Shown piece after piece: positions 16,234 through 24,181 of a DNA stretch of 64,000 nucleotides. Every line of letters begins with the position of its first letter. The stretch's first letter is position 1. The notes beneath the pieces are model-generated. The model was not told the DNA's origin. It ran no database searches and saw only the letters and a list, made by a program, of their open reading frames with translations. Both the position numbers and the translations under genes were made by a program. This DNA comes from Herpetosiphon sp042688385 (GTDB lineage Bacteria; Chloroflexota; Chloroflexia; Chloroflexales; Herpetosiphonaceae): positions 372,001-436,000 of the forward strand of contig NZ_JBHUPY010000001.1 of the NCBI RefSeq assembly GCF_042688385.1. Reading direction: 5' to 3'.

Positions 16234-16401
16234 TGTACTGGTTCATTACGTTAACGACGATTCCTCCTCACCCCCGAGCCTCCGCTCCTGCCTGCGAGGC
16301 GAGGGGAACCACGAAACCCGTGCTCCCCTCGCCCGCGTTCAGTGGGAGAGGGGCTGGGGGTGAGGGCATGTTCTTGATTGCCAATCCAATGAACTAGTAC
16401 A
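16234..16401. repeat. two-hairpin palindromic element, copy 1
   Basis: About 168 bp bounded by imperfect inverted ends (TGTACTGGTTCATT at left, AATGAACTAGTACA at right). The core has a CCTCACCCC… arm with a degenerate hairpin and, at 16331-16367, the arm CCCCTCGCCCGCG…AGAGGGGC followed by TGGGGGTGAGGG. No coding capacity. Likely forms two stable hairpins in RNA and may end mutase transcripts. Confidence 0.8.
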
Positions 16402-16459
16402 CATAGCTCTTTGGAACTTGCTAAGTTTCGAGTATCATAGACGTATGCTCAACTAACGC

Positions 16460-16495
16460 TTTATTATGTTCTATGCTCTTTGTTCTATGCTCTAA
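16460..16495. repeat. TTCTATG heptads before the NTPase gene
   Basis: About five heptads of the type YTCTATG or CTTTGTT end 3 bases before the ATG at 16499. They leave no room for a normal ribosome binding site, so translation of the next gene must start from repeat-derived or leaderless context. Confidence 0.75.
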
Positions 16496-16498
16496 TTT

Positions 16499-17590
16499 AT
16501 GAAACAACGCTATTTTTCCACAACACCCATCCACGATCCGCGCGACTTTGTTGGGCGTGAGCGTGAAATTGTTCAAATTAACGAAGCCTTGGCGGCTGGT
16601 CGCTCGTGTGCAGTGATCGGCCCCCAAGGCAGCGGCAAAACCTCGTTGCTGCATCATATTGGCCAAGCAGTGGCCATGGTGCTCGACGAGCCTCCCCAAG
16701 TTGTTTTTCTCAGCCTAACGCGGGTTAATGATGCCCGTGATTTGTATTCGCCAATGTTGCGGGCTTTGCGCGCCAACGGCGACGATGAGCTAAGCCTAAC
16801 CCAAGCCTTTAACGAAACCAATACCCCACCAATGTTGCTGTTGCTCGACGATTTGGAATCAGCGGGCTTGGGCTGGATTGGCGTTGTGCGCAGTGCGTTG
16901 CGTGGTTGGGTTAACCAAGGCTTTTTGCAAATTGTAGCGGCCAGCAGTCGGGCGCTTGATCACGTTGCGCCTGATTTGCAAAGCACGCTCAGCCAAATCA
17001 CACTGCCACCAATGCCTGAGCGCGAAGTGCGCAGTTTAATTGATACCCTGACCCAAAGTGCCAAGCTTGAGCCTGATCCCGCCACGATCAATCAAGTCAT
17101 CAATCTGGCTGGTGGCTATCCCGCTGCAATCAAATTGGCCTTGGAAACGTGGGCACAGTCGCAAGCGACAACGGGCTTCGATTGGCAGCAAGTCTTTCGT
17201 GAGCAGCAACAGCAAGCAGCCCATGCCAGCAACGGCTTGGGCGGCTATAGCACAATGATTGAAAGCGAAGCCCTGCCAACCAAGGTCAAGCAACATCCTG
17301 CTCAGCAGAGCAAACCACAAACCAAAGCCGAAGAACCGCAACGCCCGCGCACCTACAAAGCCGACGACCCAAGCGAATTTTTGATTATGCTGATTTTATT
17401 TTCGCTGGCGGTGTTGCTTGGCTATTTGGTTGGCTCGTGGTTGGGCCTTGTGGTTGGGCTGGCGGTTTTGGGCATGTGGGTTGGCTTGGCGCATGCGATG
17501 GTGCGCTGGCGTGGCAATGGCGCGCTGAGCCATATCTATGTGCGAGCCACACGCTGGCTGCCCTTGGTGGGCCGTTTTGCACCCAAATAG
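16499..17590 (+). CDS. AAA/STAND-type P-loop NTPase with C-terminal membrane hairpin
   Basis: A 363-residue protein. FVGREREI (about 17-24) is the typical entry to AAA/Orc-like and STAND ATPases. Walker A is GPQGSGKTSLLHH (about 41-53), Walker B MLLLLDDLES, sensor-like IVAASSR, and LPPMPEREVRSLI leads into a helical lid. Residues 235-285 are Q/K/P-rich and probably unstructured. Two helices at about 298-343 anchor the protein in the membrane, leaving a short cytosolic tail. No effector domain is fused, and no partner gene is adjacent. Function unknown; a signalling or membrane-remodelling switch is possible. No ribosome binding site is visible before the ATG. Confidence 0.75.
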   Translation: MKQRYFSTTPIHDPRDFVGREREIVQINEALAAGRSCAVIGPQGSGKTSLLHHIGQAVAMVLDEPPQVVFLSLTRVNDARDLYSPMLRALRANGDDELSLTQAFNETNTPPMLLLLDDLESAGLGWIGVVRSALRGWVNQGFLQIVAASSRALDHVAPDLQSTLSQITLPPMPEREVRSLIDTLTQSAKLEPDPATINQVINLAGGYPAAIKLALETWAQSQATTGFDWQQVFREQQQQAAHASNGLGGYSTMIESEALPTKVKQHPAQQSKPQTKAEEPQRPRTYKADDPSEFLIMLILFSLAVLLGYLVGSWLGLVVGLAVLGMWVGLAHAMVRWRGNGALSHIYVRATRWLPLVGRFAPK

Positions 17591-17763
17591 TTCCCACATA
17601 TGCTGATTGACACTAGGACTAAGAACCTACTACGTTGTGGTAAAAAACTATGGTATTATCAGCCGCAGTTAGGCGAACCAAAGGCTCACACGCTTAATTC
17701 AACATCCTACAAAATTGATTGTGCTCGTTAGCAATCATCAATTGCTGCCGACTTTGCGAAATA

Positions 17764-17772
17764 TGGTACAAT
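17764..17772 (+). promoter_or_regulatory. extended -10 promoter of glpX
   Basis: TGGTACAAT gives a TG-extended -10 about 62 bases before the FBPase start. No consensus -35 at 16-18 bases. The surrounding 216-base gap (17591-17833) holds nothing else that I can recognise. Confidence 0.5.
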
Positions 17773-17833
17773 CGCATTTTTAGAATAATCGTAAAGCTCG
17801 CAAGCGATGATATTGCGCAACAAGGAGGTTGGC

Positions 17834-18820
17834 ATGAAGCTGGAGCGTAATTTGGGGTTTGATCTCCAACGGGCAACGGAAGCGGCTGCGTTACGGTCAG
17901 CCCGCTGGATGGGTCGGGGCGATAAGAACGAAGCCGATGGTGCGGCGGTCGATGCCATGCGTTTTGCGCTCAATGCCACCGATATGGATGGGATTGTGGT
18001 GATTGGCGAGGGCGAAAAAGACGAAGCACCAATGCTCTACATTGGCGAGCAAATCGGCAACGGCAACGAGCCAAAGGTTGATATTGCGGTCGATCCGGTT
18101 GAAGGCACGACTTTGCTGGCGCAAGGGATGCCGGGGGCAATTGCGGTCGTCGCAGCAGCCGAACGTGGCAGTCTTTTCAACCCGCCTGGGATCGTCTACA
18201 TGGATAAAATTGCCGTTGGCGAATCGGCCAAGGGTAGTATTGATATCAATGCTTCGGTCGAGGACAATATCCGAAGCGTTGCCAAAGCACTTAAAAAACG
18301 GGTCGAAGATGTAACCGTGATTGTGCTTGATCGGCCCCGCCATCACGACGTTATTGCGCGGATACGTGAAATGGGTGCGCGGATTAAACTGATTTTGCAT
18401 GGTGACGTTGCAGCGAGCCTCATGCCGAGTATGCTTGAGGCCCCCGCAGATATTCTGATGGGCATTGGCGGAGCACCAGAGTCGGTGATTTCGGCCTGTG
18501 CCATGAAGTGTACTGGTGGCGAGATTCAATGTAAGCTCTGGCCTCGCAATGATGGTGAGCGCGACCTAGCCCGTCAGAATGGCTTGGATCTCGAAAAAGT
18601 GTACACGACCAACGATTTGGTACAAGGAGACAATATTTTTTGGGCGGCGACGGGAATTACGACCGGAGACTTTCTCAAAGGCGTACAATTTTTTGGGTGG
18701 GGTGCTACCACTCACTCGTTGGTTATGCGTTCGGCCTCTGGCACAGTGCGCTACATCGAGTCTCGTCACCGTTGGGATAAATTGATGCGGATCTCAGATT
18801 TGCCGTTTGCTGAGCACTAA
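17834..18820 (+). CDS. glpX: class II fructose-1,6-bisphosphatase
   Basis: Hydrolyses fructose 1,6-bisphosphate to fructose 6-phosphate in gluconeogenesis, with a lithium-sensitive metal-dependent phosphatase fold. From ATG 17834 (AAGGAGG 5 bases upstream) the protein has 328 residues. Motifs are GRGDKNEADGAAVDAMR, VVIGEGEKDEAPMLYIGE, the metal-binding DPVEGTTLLAQGMPGA, GDVAASLMPSM, GIGGAPESVISACAMKC and, near the C-terminus, ATGITTGDFLKGV and GATTHSLVMRS. An upstream in-frame ATG at 17807 precedes the ribosome binding site and is rejected. A hairpin terminator follows. Confidence 0.95.
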   Translation: MKLERNLGFDLQRATEAAALRSARWMGRGDKNEADGAAVDAMRFALNATDMDGIVVIGEGEKDEAPMLYIGEQIGNGNEPKVDIAVDPVEGTTLLAQGMPGAIAVVAAAERGSLFNPPGIVYMDKIAVGESAKGSIDINASVEDNIRSVAKALKKRVEDVTVIVLDRPRHHDVIARIREMGARIKLILHGDVAASLMPSMLEAPADILMGIGGAPESVISACAMKCTGGEIQCKLWPRNDGERDLARQNGLDLEKVYTTNDLVQGDNIFWAATGITTGDFLKGVQFFGWGATTHSLVMRSASGTVRYIESRHRWDKLMRISDLPFAEH

Positions 18821-18860
18821 ATCTATCATTGCTGCATAAGTTAGAAATTGCTTAAAATTG

Positions 18861-18898
18861 AGCAACGTCATGCGAAAAATGGCGTTGCTTGCTTTTGT
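18861..18898 (+). terminator. glpX terminator
   Basis: AGCAACGTCAT and ATGGCGTTGCT pair over 11 bp (one G-U) around the loop GCGAAAA, followed by TGCTTTTG. It lies 41 bases after the glpX stop. Confidence 0.75.
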
Positions 18899-18913
18899 CA
18901 GTCGTGGTATACT
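18885..18913 (+). promoter_or_regulatory. rho promoter, overlapping the glpX terminator
   Basis: TTGCTT (18885-18890), a 17-base spacer and TATACT (18908-18913, with TGG extension) form a strong sigma-70-type promoter. Its -35 is made from the right arm of the glpX terminator. The predicted 5' leader of rho is about 250 bases long, without a convincing ORF, which fits autogenous Rho-dependent control. Confidence 0.6.
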
Positions 18914-19170
18914 GCGTGCGACGCATTTGGGAATCCCCTTCCAGCGTCACATTCACACATCTCCAAACAGCAGCCAACTATTTAAAACACAACTCATTGT
19001 TACATCCCCTCACAAGATCGCTTCCCATTGTGGGCACGTCCGTGAACGCATGGTAGTGCGGCATATTGGTTGAACTATGCTATTTAGTTCGCCACGCAAC
19101 GCCATTGATTTTTTGAAGAGGTCGGATGATGCACGCCCGCTGTAAGAATTCATCGTAGGAGGATAGCACG

Positions 19171-20421
19171 GTGGTCAACCTTGCTGATTTAGAAAACAAA
19201 ACGTTGAGCGACCTCCAAGAAATGGCTCGGGAGTTAGATATCTCTGGCTATAGTCGCCTCAAGAAACAAGACCTCATTTACAAATTAATTCAGGCTCAAA
19301 CTGAACAAGCAGGCAATATTTTCAACACGGGGATTCTCGACATCGTTTCTGATGGTTTCGGGTTTCTGCGGAGCGATCGGATGCTGCCTGGCCCCGATGA
19401 TGTGTATGTCTCGCAAACCCAAATTCGTCGCTTTGGCCTGCGCACTGGCGACCGCATCTCCGGCCAAATTCGCCCACCCAAGGAAAGTGAACGCTACTAT
19501 AGTTTGCTGCGGGTTGAATTAGTGAATGGTATGGACCCTGAGCAAGCTCGTAAGCGACCCCATTTTGAAAAATTGACCCCGATTTTTCCCAATGAACGCT
19601 TTATTTTGGAAACCGAGCCGCAAATTCTCTCAACTCGTTTGGTTGATTTGATTGCGCCAATCGGTCGTGGCCAGCGTGGTTTGTTGGTTTCGCCACCCAA
19701 AGCTGGTAAAACGATGTTGATGAAGGCGATTGCCAATGGCATCACCACCAATTATCAAGATGCCCACTTGATGGTTTTGTTAATTGGCGAGCGCCCAGAA
19801 GAAGTAACTGATATGCGGCGCTCAGTGCGTGGCGAAGTCATTGCCTCGACTTTCGATGAGCCAGTCGAAGACCACACCAAGGTTTCAGAAATGACCCTCG
19901 AACGAGCCAAGCGCTTGGTCGAAGGCGGCCAAGATGTGGTGATTTTGATGGACTCGATCACTCGTTTGGCTCGCGCCTACAACTTGGATATGCCGCCATC
20001 AGGCCGGACGTTGACTGGTGGTATCGATCCGGTTGCGCTCTATCCCCCGAAGCGTTTCTTTGGTGCTGCCCGTAACATCGAAGGCGGCGGCTCCTTGACG
20101 ATCATCGCTACCTGTTTGGTTGATACTGGTAGCCGCATGGACGACGTGATTTACGAAGAATTCAAGGGTACTGGCAACATGGAATTGCACTTGGAACGGC
20201 GCTTAGCTGAACGCCGCACCTATCCTGCAGTTGATATTGCCCGCTCTTCAACGCGGCGCGATGAATTGTTGCTCTTGCCTGAGCAATTGCGCCAAGTTTG
20301 GACCTTGCGGCGGATGGTGAGTATGTTGGGCGAAAACGAAGGCACTGAATTGGTGCTGACGCGCATGTCCAAAACCCGCACCAACGATGAGTTCTTGCTG
20401 ACGCTCAACAAGAGCCTCTAG
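19171..20421 (+). CDS. rho: transcription termination factor Rho
   Basis: A hexameric RNA-dependent ATPase that releases RNA polymerase at C-rich sites. The 416-residue protein starts at GTG with GGAGG 8 bases upstream. Residues 4-45 are the Rho N-terminal helical domain, and 48-115 the cold-shock-like RNA-binding domain (GILDIVSDGFGFLRSD). Walker A is SPPKAGKTML (about 173-182), Walker B VVILMDSITRLAR, the Q-loop/secondary RNA site RTLTGGIDPVALYPPKRFFGAARN, and the R-loop region TGNMELHLERRLAERR. Full-length with all core motifs. Intrinsic termination after it uses half of the palindromic repeat element. Confidence 0.97.
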   Translation: MVNLADLENKTLSDLQEMARELDISGYSRLKKQDLIYKLIQAQTEQAGNIFNTGILDIVSDGFGFLRSDRMLPGPDDVYVSQTQIRRFGLRTGDRISGQIRPPKESERYYSLLRVELVNGMDPEQARKRPHFEKLTPIFPNERFILETEPQILSTRLVDLIAPIGRGQRGLLVSPPKAGKTMLMKAIANGITTNYQDAHLMVLLIGERPEEVTDMRRSVRGEVIASTFDEPVEDHTKVSEMTLERAKRLVEGGQDVVILMDSITRLARAYNLDMPPSGRTLTGGIDPVALYPPKRFFGAARNIEGGGSLTIIATCLVDTGSRMDDVIYEEFKGTGNMELHLERRLAERRTYPAVDIARSSTRRDELLLLPEQLRQVWTLRRMVSMLGENEGTELVLTRMSKTRTNDEFLLTLNKSL

Positions 20422-20450
20422 GATTCGCTTGAGTGATCCCCTCACCCCAA

Positions 20451-20482
20451 CCCCTCGCCCGGGCGCGGGCGAGGGGCTTTTT
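20451..20482 (+). terminator. rho intrinsic terminator made of half a palindromic element
   Basis: CCCCTCGCCC and GGGCGAGGGG form a perfect 10-bp GC stem around GGGCGC, followed by CTTTTT. It is preceded by CCCCTCACCCCAA, so the sequence is one arm of the roughly 190-bp palindromic element found elsewhere in the window. Confidence 0.9.
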
Positions 20483-20915
20483 GATCCACGCAGGGTTGAA
20501 ACCGCGAAGAGCGCGAAGGACGCGAAGGTTAAGTTTTTAGCCACAGATTGCACGAATTACACGAATAATTTTTTTAGCCACAGATTCCTCGGATTGATTT
20601 TCCATAGCCTCTAGCCAAAAGCCAACAGCCCAAAGTCATCGTTTCTCTGCGCCTCTGCGTTAACGAATTGATCCACGCAGGGTTGAAACCGCGAAGAGCG
20701 CGAAGGACGCGAAGGTTAAGTTTTTAGCCACAGATTGGCACAGATTTATTTGATTCTAATTTCTCCTAGCCCAATGCCAAGCACATGATCCCCAACCCTC
20801 AACTCCTATGTTCTATGCTCTATGTTCTATGTTCTCACTTCATCCTTTCGCTATGTTCTATGCTCTATGCTCTATGTTCTCACTTCATCCTTCATCCCTC
20901 ATCCTTCATCCTTAT
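20483..20915. repeat. ordered block of short tandem repeats (word block 3)
   Basis: GATCCACGCAGGGTTGAAACC plus CGCGAAGAG/CGCGAAGGA nonads occur twice (20483-20530 and 20670-20718). Each is followed by TTAAGTTTTTAGCCACAGATT; ATAGCCTCTAGCC (20603-20615) and CTCTGCGCCTCTGCG (20645-20660) lie between. The block then ends in interleaved TATGTTCTATGCTC and CTTCATC heptads (20809-20914) just before the mscS promoter region. Frames such as 20785-21062 are repeat translation. Confidence 0.85.
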
Positions 20916-20980
20916 ACTATGCTACTCTGTGGCATGCGAATTGCCGCATACTTCGGCAAAACATTTAGCAGAGGAACCCT

Positions 20981-21796
20981 ATGTTCGATTGGCTTCAACC
21001 CTATTTACCACCAGCAAATAGCATTGCATACTACCTTCTTCGTGGCACAATTACCTTTTTAGTGGTTGCTGTAGCCGCTCGAACAATTAGCATCGTTATT
21101 CGGCGGGCTTTTCTCTCGAATGCCCAACTTTTGCGGCATAACCTGAGCGAGCGCCGCCGCACCACCTTGCGGGCCTTGGTTTCATCGTTGACCAATGGCT
21201 TGGCGATATTAATTTCATTGTTTTTGATTTTGGGCATGTTTGTGCAGCCGAGCGCCTTATTTACCTTTTTAGGCTTGTTTAGCGCTGGCTTGGGCTTTAG
21301 CGCCCGCCCATATGTGAGCGATTTTTTGGGCGGCATTACCTTGCTGTTCGAGGATCAATTTGCTTTAGGCGATAAAGTGGAGATTGGCGATCGCCAAGTG
21401 GTGGGTTGCGTTGAACGGATCAGTTTGCGCATGACCTATATTCGCGGCGAGTCGGGCGAGCTTTGGCTGGTGCCAAATGGTGATATTCGCACGATTCGCA
21501 ATTTTACCCGTGGCAAATGGTCGCCAGCTAGCATTAAATTAACCGTACCAACCACCAAACTTGATGAAACGATGGTCGTTCTGCACCAAATCATCAGCGA
21601 TCCCGGCGATGATGTGATCGAAACCCCTGAAATCATCAGCGAAGATGGCGAGATTGGTGCAGTAACGACGACGATTACATTAAAAGTTAAGGCGCGCTAT
21701 AGTATGGCTCCGGCGGTGCGTGAGCGCTTGATTACTCAGCTGCAAGCGGCGTTAACGGAGCACCATGTGTTGGCTGCGGATGAAAATCGGGAATAG
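20981..21796 (+). CDS. MscS-family mechanosensitive channel
   Basis: A 271-residue small-conductance mechanosensitive channel that should open under membrane tension to release solutes. Helices at about 15-40, 65-90 and 93-125; the third contains the pore-lining GLFSAGLGFSARPYVSDFLGG. A beta domain follows with GDKVEIGDRQVVGCVERISLRMTYIRG and a VPNGDI motif, then an alpha/beta C-terminal domain. GAGG lies 7 bases before the ATG. Length fits the minimal MscS type. Its last 65 bases overlap the 3' end of the convergent gene on the other strand. Confidence 0.9.
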   Translation: MFDWLQPYLPPANSIAYYLLRGTITFLVVAVAARTISIVIRRAFLSNAQLLRHNLSERRRTTLRALVSSLTNGLAILISLFLILGMFVQPSALFTFLGLFSAGLGFSARPYVSDFLGGITLLFEDQFALGDKVEIGDRQVVGCVERISLRMTYIRGESGELWLVPNGDIRTIRNFTRGKWSPASIKLTVPTTKLDETMVVLHQIISDPGDDVIETPEIISEDGEIGAVTTTITLKVKARYSMAPAVRERLITQLQAALTEHHVLAADENRE

Positions 21797-22088
21797 CGTC
21801 GCCGGTCAAGGCATCGTAAGAAACTGCATCGGCAGGCTCGCGCAACAACGATTTGACCCGTGGCCAAAAACCACGGAAAAACTCCGAGCGGCGATAGCGT
21901 TGCAAGTCACGGCCTGATTCCCAGGTGCTCCAGGTTGCAAAGGCGGTTGGGTCGCCAGTTTCACGTAAAAGCGATAAGGCTAAACAGCCTTCTTGATGGC
22001 GAATTGTTGGCTCGCATTCAGCATAAAATGCAAGAAATTCTGCTACATGTTCGGGTGCAAATTTTAACCGAACTAAGCGCACAACCAT
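21732..22088 (-). CDS. antibiotic biosynthesis monooxygenase (ABM)-type protein
   Basis: A 118-residue ferredoxin-fold protein. VVRLVRLKFAPEHVAEFLAFYAECEPTIRHQEGCLALSLLRE is the classic ABM start, and TWSTWESGRDLQRYRRSEFFRGFW the second half. Such small dimeric proteins act as cofactor-free monooxygenases, heme oxygenase-like enzymes or isomerases. Here the C-terminal 35 residues are a proline-rich extension beyond the domain, and that extension is what overlaps mscS (65 bases, convergent). A start codon, binding site and domain are all in place. Substrate unknown. Confidence 0.8.
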   Translation of the reverse strand: MVVRLVRLKFAPEHVAEFLAFYAECEPTIRHQEGCLALSLLRETGDPTAFATWSTWESGRDLQRYRRSEFFRGFWPRVKSLLREPADAVSYDALTGDAIPDFHPQPTHGAPLTPLAAE

Positions 22089-22157
22089 TGGCGTAGCTCC
22101 TTATTGGGAAGTGACACAAAAAGAGGTGGCCGTAACCACAACGCTATCTTAGCATGC

Positions 22158-22925
22158 TTATGCCTCGCTCAATGCAAAAACAGCACCATCATGAGCGATC
22201 AAAACTTCGCCTTGGAAAATTTTGGCGACCCGAGCCAACACTTCGGCCTCGGGCGCTGTATTGATTGGGCTATAGTGGGTCAGAATCAGCCGTTGCACGC
22301 CAGCGTTTTGGGCAGCAGTTGCGGCCTGTTCTGGGGTTGAATGGGTTTCGAAGGGAGTCGATACCGTGCATTCATGAATTAATGTATGCGCATTTCGACT
22401 TAGTTCAACCAAGGCCTCGCATGGCCCACTATCCGCCCCATAGACCAAACTGCGCTTGCCAGGCTGATCGATCCGTAAGGCCAAGGTTGGGCGGCTGTGA
22501 TAGGTTGGTGCGCTGCTGAAGCTTGCACCGAGATCGAATGGCAAATCGATTGGGCCGCCAGCATCGGCCACCGTTTGAAAGCTGGGCACGATTGCATGAA
22601 TTCCCAAATCGGCTGCTTGAATCACTGCCTCGGCGGTAGCGATTGTGCGTTGATTGCCAAAAACCAGCAATTCGCCGTTATGTTGCGCCAGCCACAGGTG
22701 TAACAACAAACTTGGCAAGCCCATCAGATGGTCGGGGTGATTATGCGAGATGAAGATTGCCCGCAGTTGGCGTGGATCAAGCCCATATTTGAGCATGCGG
22801 CGATACGGGCTGCCGCCGCAATCGAGCAAGACCAAACCAGCCTCGCTTTGCCAAACATAGCCACTATTTTCACGCTCAGCATCGGGAAGTGCCGTGCCAG
22901 AACCAAGCACAATTAAATTGTTCAC
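22158..22925 (-). CDS. metallo-beta-lactamase-fold hydrolase, RNase Z-like
   Basis: 255 residues from GTG 22925, chosen because AAAGGAGAT lies 5 bases upstream; the frame is open to 23000 but that leader does not look like protein. VLGSGTALPD opens the fold and SHNHPDHLMG is the HxHxDH two-zinc site. YGADSGPCEAL, IHECTV and LTHYSP match the RNase Z/arylsulfatase branch. The long exosite arm of true tRNase Z is not evident, so it may be a phosphodiesterase or other hydrolase. Divergent from the YhhN gene, sharing a roughly 115-base promoter region. Confidence 0.85.
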   Translation of the reverse strand: MNNLIVLGSGTALPDAERENSGYVWQSEAGLVLLDCGGSPYRRMLKYGLDPRQLRAIFISHNHPDHLMGLPSLLLHLWLAQHNGELLVFGNQRTIATAEAVIQAADLGIHAIVPSFQTVADAGGPIDLPFDLGASFSSAPTYHSRPTLALRIDQPGKRSLVYGADSGPCEALVELSRNAHTLIHECTVSTPFETHSTPEQAATAAQNAGVQRLILTHYSPINTAPEAEVLARVAKIFQGEVLIAHDGAVFALSEA

Positions 22926-23041
22926 GATGATCTCCTTTGGTCGTGAAAGATGCGCACAAAGCGCAGCAATTAGTATAATAGGCCACAAAAGACCAGACAA
23001 GGGTGCAAAATTACTATTTTGTAGCCACTATAGGAGCCAGT

Positions 23042-23740
23042 ATGGACGCACTCTCCGGCCCGATGCAGCTTTGGTTGGCTGGATTATTGATCGCTTGGGC
23101 ACTTGTGTTGGTTGGTGGATTTGTGCTTGGGCGGCCCAATCCAGAGGGCACGCGTCGCATGACGCTTTGGGGTCGTTTAGGCTCATCGGCAATCTTGGTT
23201 GTGGCGGCTTGGAGTTGGTGGTGGCAATTGCGCCAAACCCACAATCTGACGGCCTTATTGCTCGCCGTTGGCATGAGTTTGGGCTTTTTAGGCGATTTAT
23301 TTATGGCCAAAGTCTTTCCAATTAAGAATTATGTGCTTGGTGGAATGAGCGCATTTGGCTTGGGCCACGTTGCTTATATTAGTGCTGGCTTGCGCATCGA
23401 TCACTTTGATTGGCTGAGTTGGCTGATTTGGATGATTGTTGGCGCGATTGGCTGGTATATGATCGTGTGGCACGATAGCTCGCGCAGCCGTTTGCATCAA
23501 GTTGCCTTGCCCTATGCGCTTTTGCTGGCGAGCACAACTGGGGTTGCAACCGGCGTGGCCTTGGAGCAATTGCCAATGGCGACCTTTGCGGTTGGGGCAG
23601 CGCTCTTTTTGCTCAGCGATTTAGTGTTGGCCACCCAATTGTTCAATAATGCTCATTGGCGCGGAATTGGCGATGTGGTTTGGTTTACCTATGGCCCAGC
23701 CCAAGCCTTGATTGTCTATAGCATGGCGTGGTTGGTGTAA
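23042..23740 (+). CDS. YhhN-family integral membrane protein (lysoplasmalogenase-like)
   Basis: 232 residues from ATG 23042 (AGGAG 6 bases upstream). About eight helices. GMSLGFLGDLFMAK, GMSAFGLGHVAYI and GAALFLLSDLVLA are the three signature blocks of the YhhN/TMEM86 family, whose characterised member hydrolyses the vinyl-ether bond of lysoplasmalogen. Conserved aspartates (in GDLFMA and SDLVLA) and the histidine in GLGH are present. Whether this organism makes plasmalogens is not shown here. Confidence 0.85.
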   Translation: MDALSGPMQLWLAGLLIAWALVLVGGFVLGRPNPEGTRRMTLWGRLGSSAILVVAAWSWWWQLRQTHNLTALLLAVGMSLGFLGDLFMAKVFPIKNYVLGGMSAFGLGHVAYISAGLRIDHFDWLSWLIWMIVGAIGWYMIVWHDSSRSRLHQVALPYALLLASTTGVATGVALEQLPMATFAVGAALFLLSDLVLATQLFNNAHWRGIGDVVWFTYGPAQALIVYSMAWLV

Positions 23741-23754
23741 GTTGGGAATCGGAA

Positions 23755-23833
23755 CCGCGAAAGGATCACTAGTCAGCCCATAGTAATCAGGCAAAATGGA
23801 ACCGCGAAGATCACGAAGAACACGAAGATGGAG
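23755..23833. repeat. CGCGAAG/CACGAAG nonad repeats (word block 4)
   Basis: GGAACCGCGAAAGGATCAC and GGAACCGCGAAGATCACGAAGAACACGAAG, with CAGCCCATAG between. A short block after the YhhN stop. The next 110 bases (23834-23943) show nothing that I recognise. Confidence 0.7.
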
Positions 23834-23943
23834 CTAAATCCATGACCAACCGCAGATTTTCAAGTTCATTATGCAAGCAATGCTTTCTACAACATGTCAG
23901 CGAGGCGATGAAGATCAACGTGTGAGAATCGATGGCTAAGATT

Positions 23944-24118
23944 CCCTCACCCCAACCCCTCTCCCGTGGCGCGGGCGAGGGGCTTCAACGCCGTGGTTCT
24001 TGCGCAATTTATCGGTAAAGACTGGTGCTTCCCCTCGCTCGCGTTCGGTAGTTAGGGTTTTTATCCGCCTGTTCCCCCCTCGCCCGCGTTCAGTGGGAGA
24101 GGGGGCTGGGGGTGAGGG
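23944..24118. repeat. two-hairpin palindromic element, copy 2
   Basis: Begins CCCTCACCCCAACCCC and ends GGGGCTGGGGGTGAGGG. The left hairpin is CCCCTCTCCCGTGGCGCGGG…GAGGGG followed by CTTC. The interior carries GTGGTTCTTGCGCAATTTATCGG, shared with copies 4 and 6. An additional degenerate hairpin arm (CCCCTCGCTCGCG) makes this copy longer. The outer inverted ends are missing. It lies 30 bases upstream of the pantothenate promoter. Confidence 0.8.
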
Positions 24119-24148
24119 AACAAAAAACAGCCGATTATTTGAAGCTTA

Positions 24149-24175
24149 TTGACATTTAACAGAACGTGCTACAAT
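24149..24175 (+). promoter_or_regulatory. promoter of the pantothenate genes
   Basis: A perfect -35 TTGACA (24149-24154) and TACAAT (24170-24175) preceded by TG (TGCTACAAT). The spacer is only 15 bases, compensated by the extended -10. Predicted transcription start is near 24182, giving a leader of about 145 bases. Confidence 0.7.
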
Positions 24176-24181
24176 GATCAT

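Noticed and set aside
15293..16246. 317-codon open frame antisense to methylmalonyl-CoA mutase
   Set aside because: It lies entirely opposite a well-conserved enzyme, has no ribosome site and no domain-like sequence. Long antisense frames are common under this codon usage.
18858..19073. 71-codon frame in the rho leader
   Set aside because: Its start lies before the predicted rho transcription start and inside the glpX terminator; no ribosome site or conserved sequence is visible.
20785..21062. 78- and 84-codon frames (MLYALCSMF…, LHPSS…) upstream of mscS
   Set aside because: They are translations of TTCTATG and CTTCATC heptads; the same peptide pattern appears at every such block.
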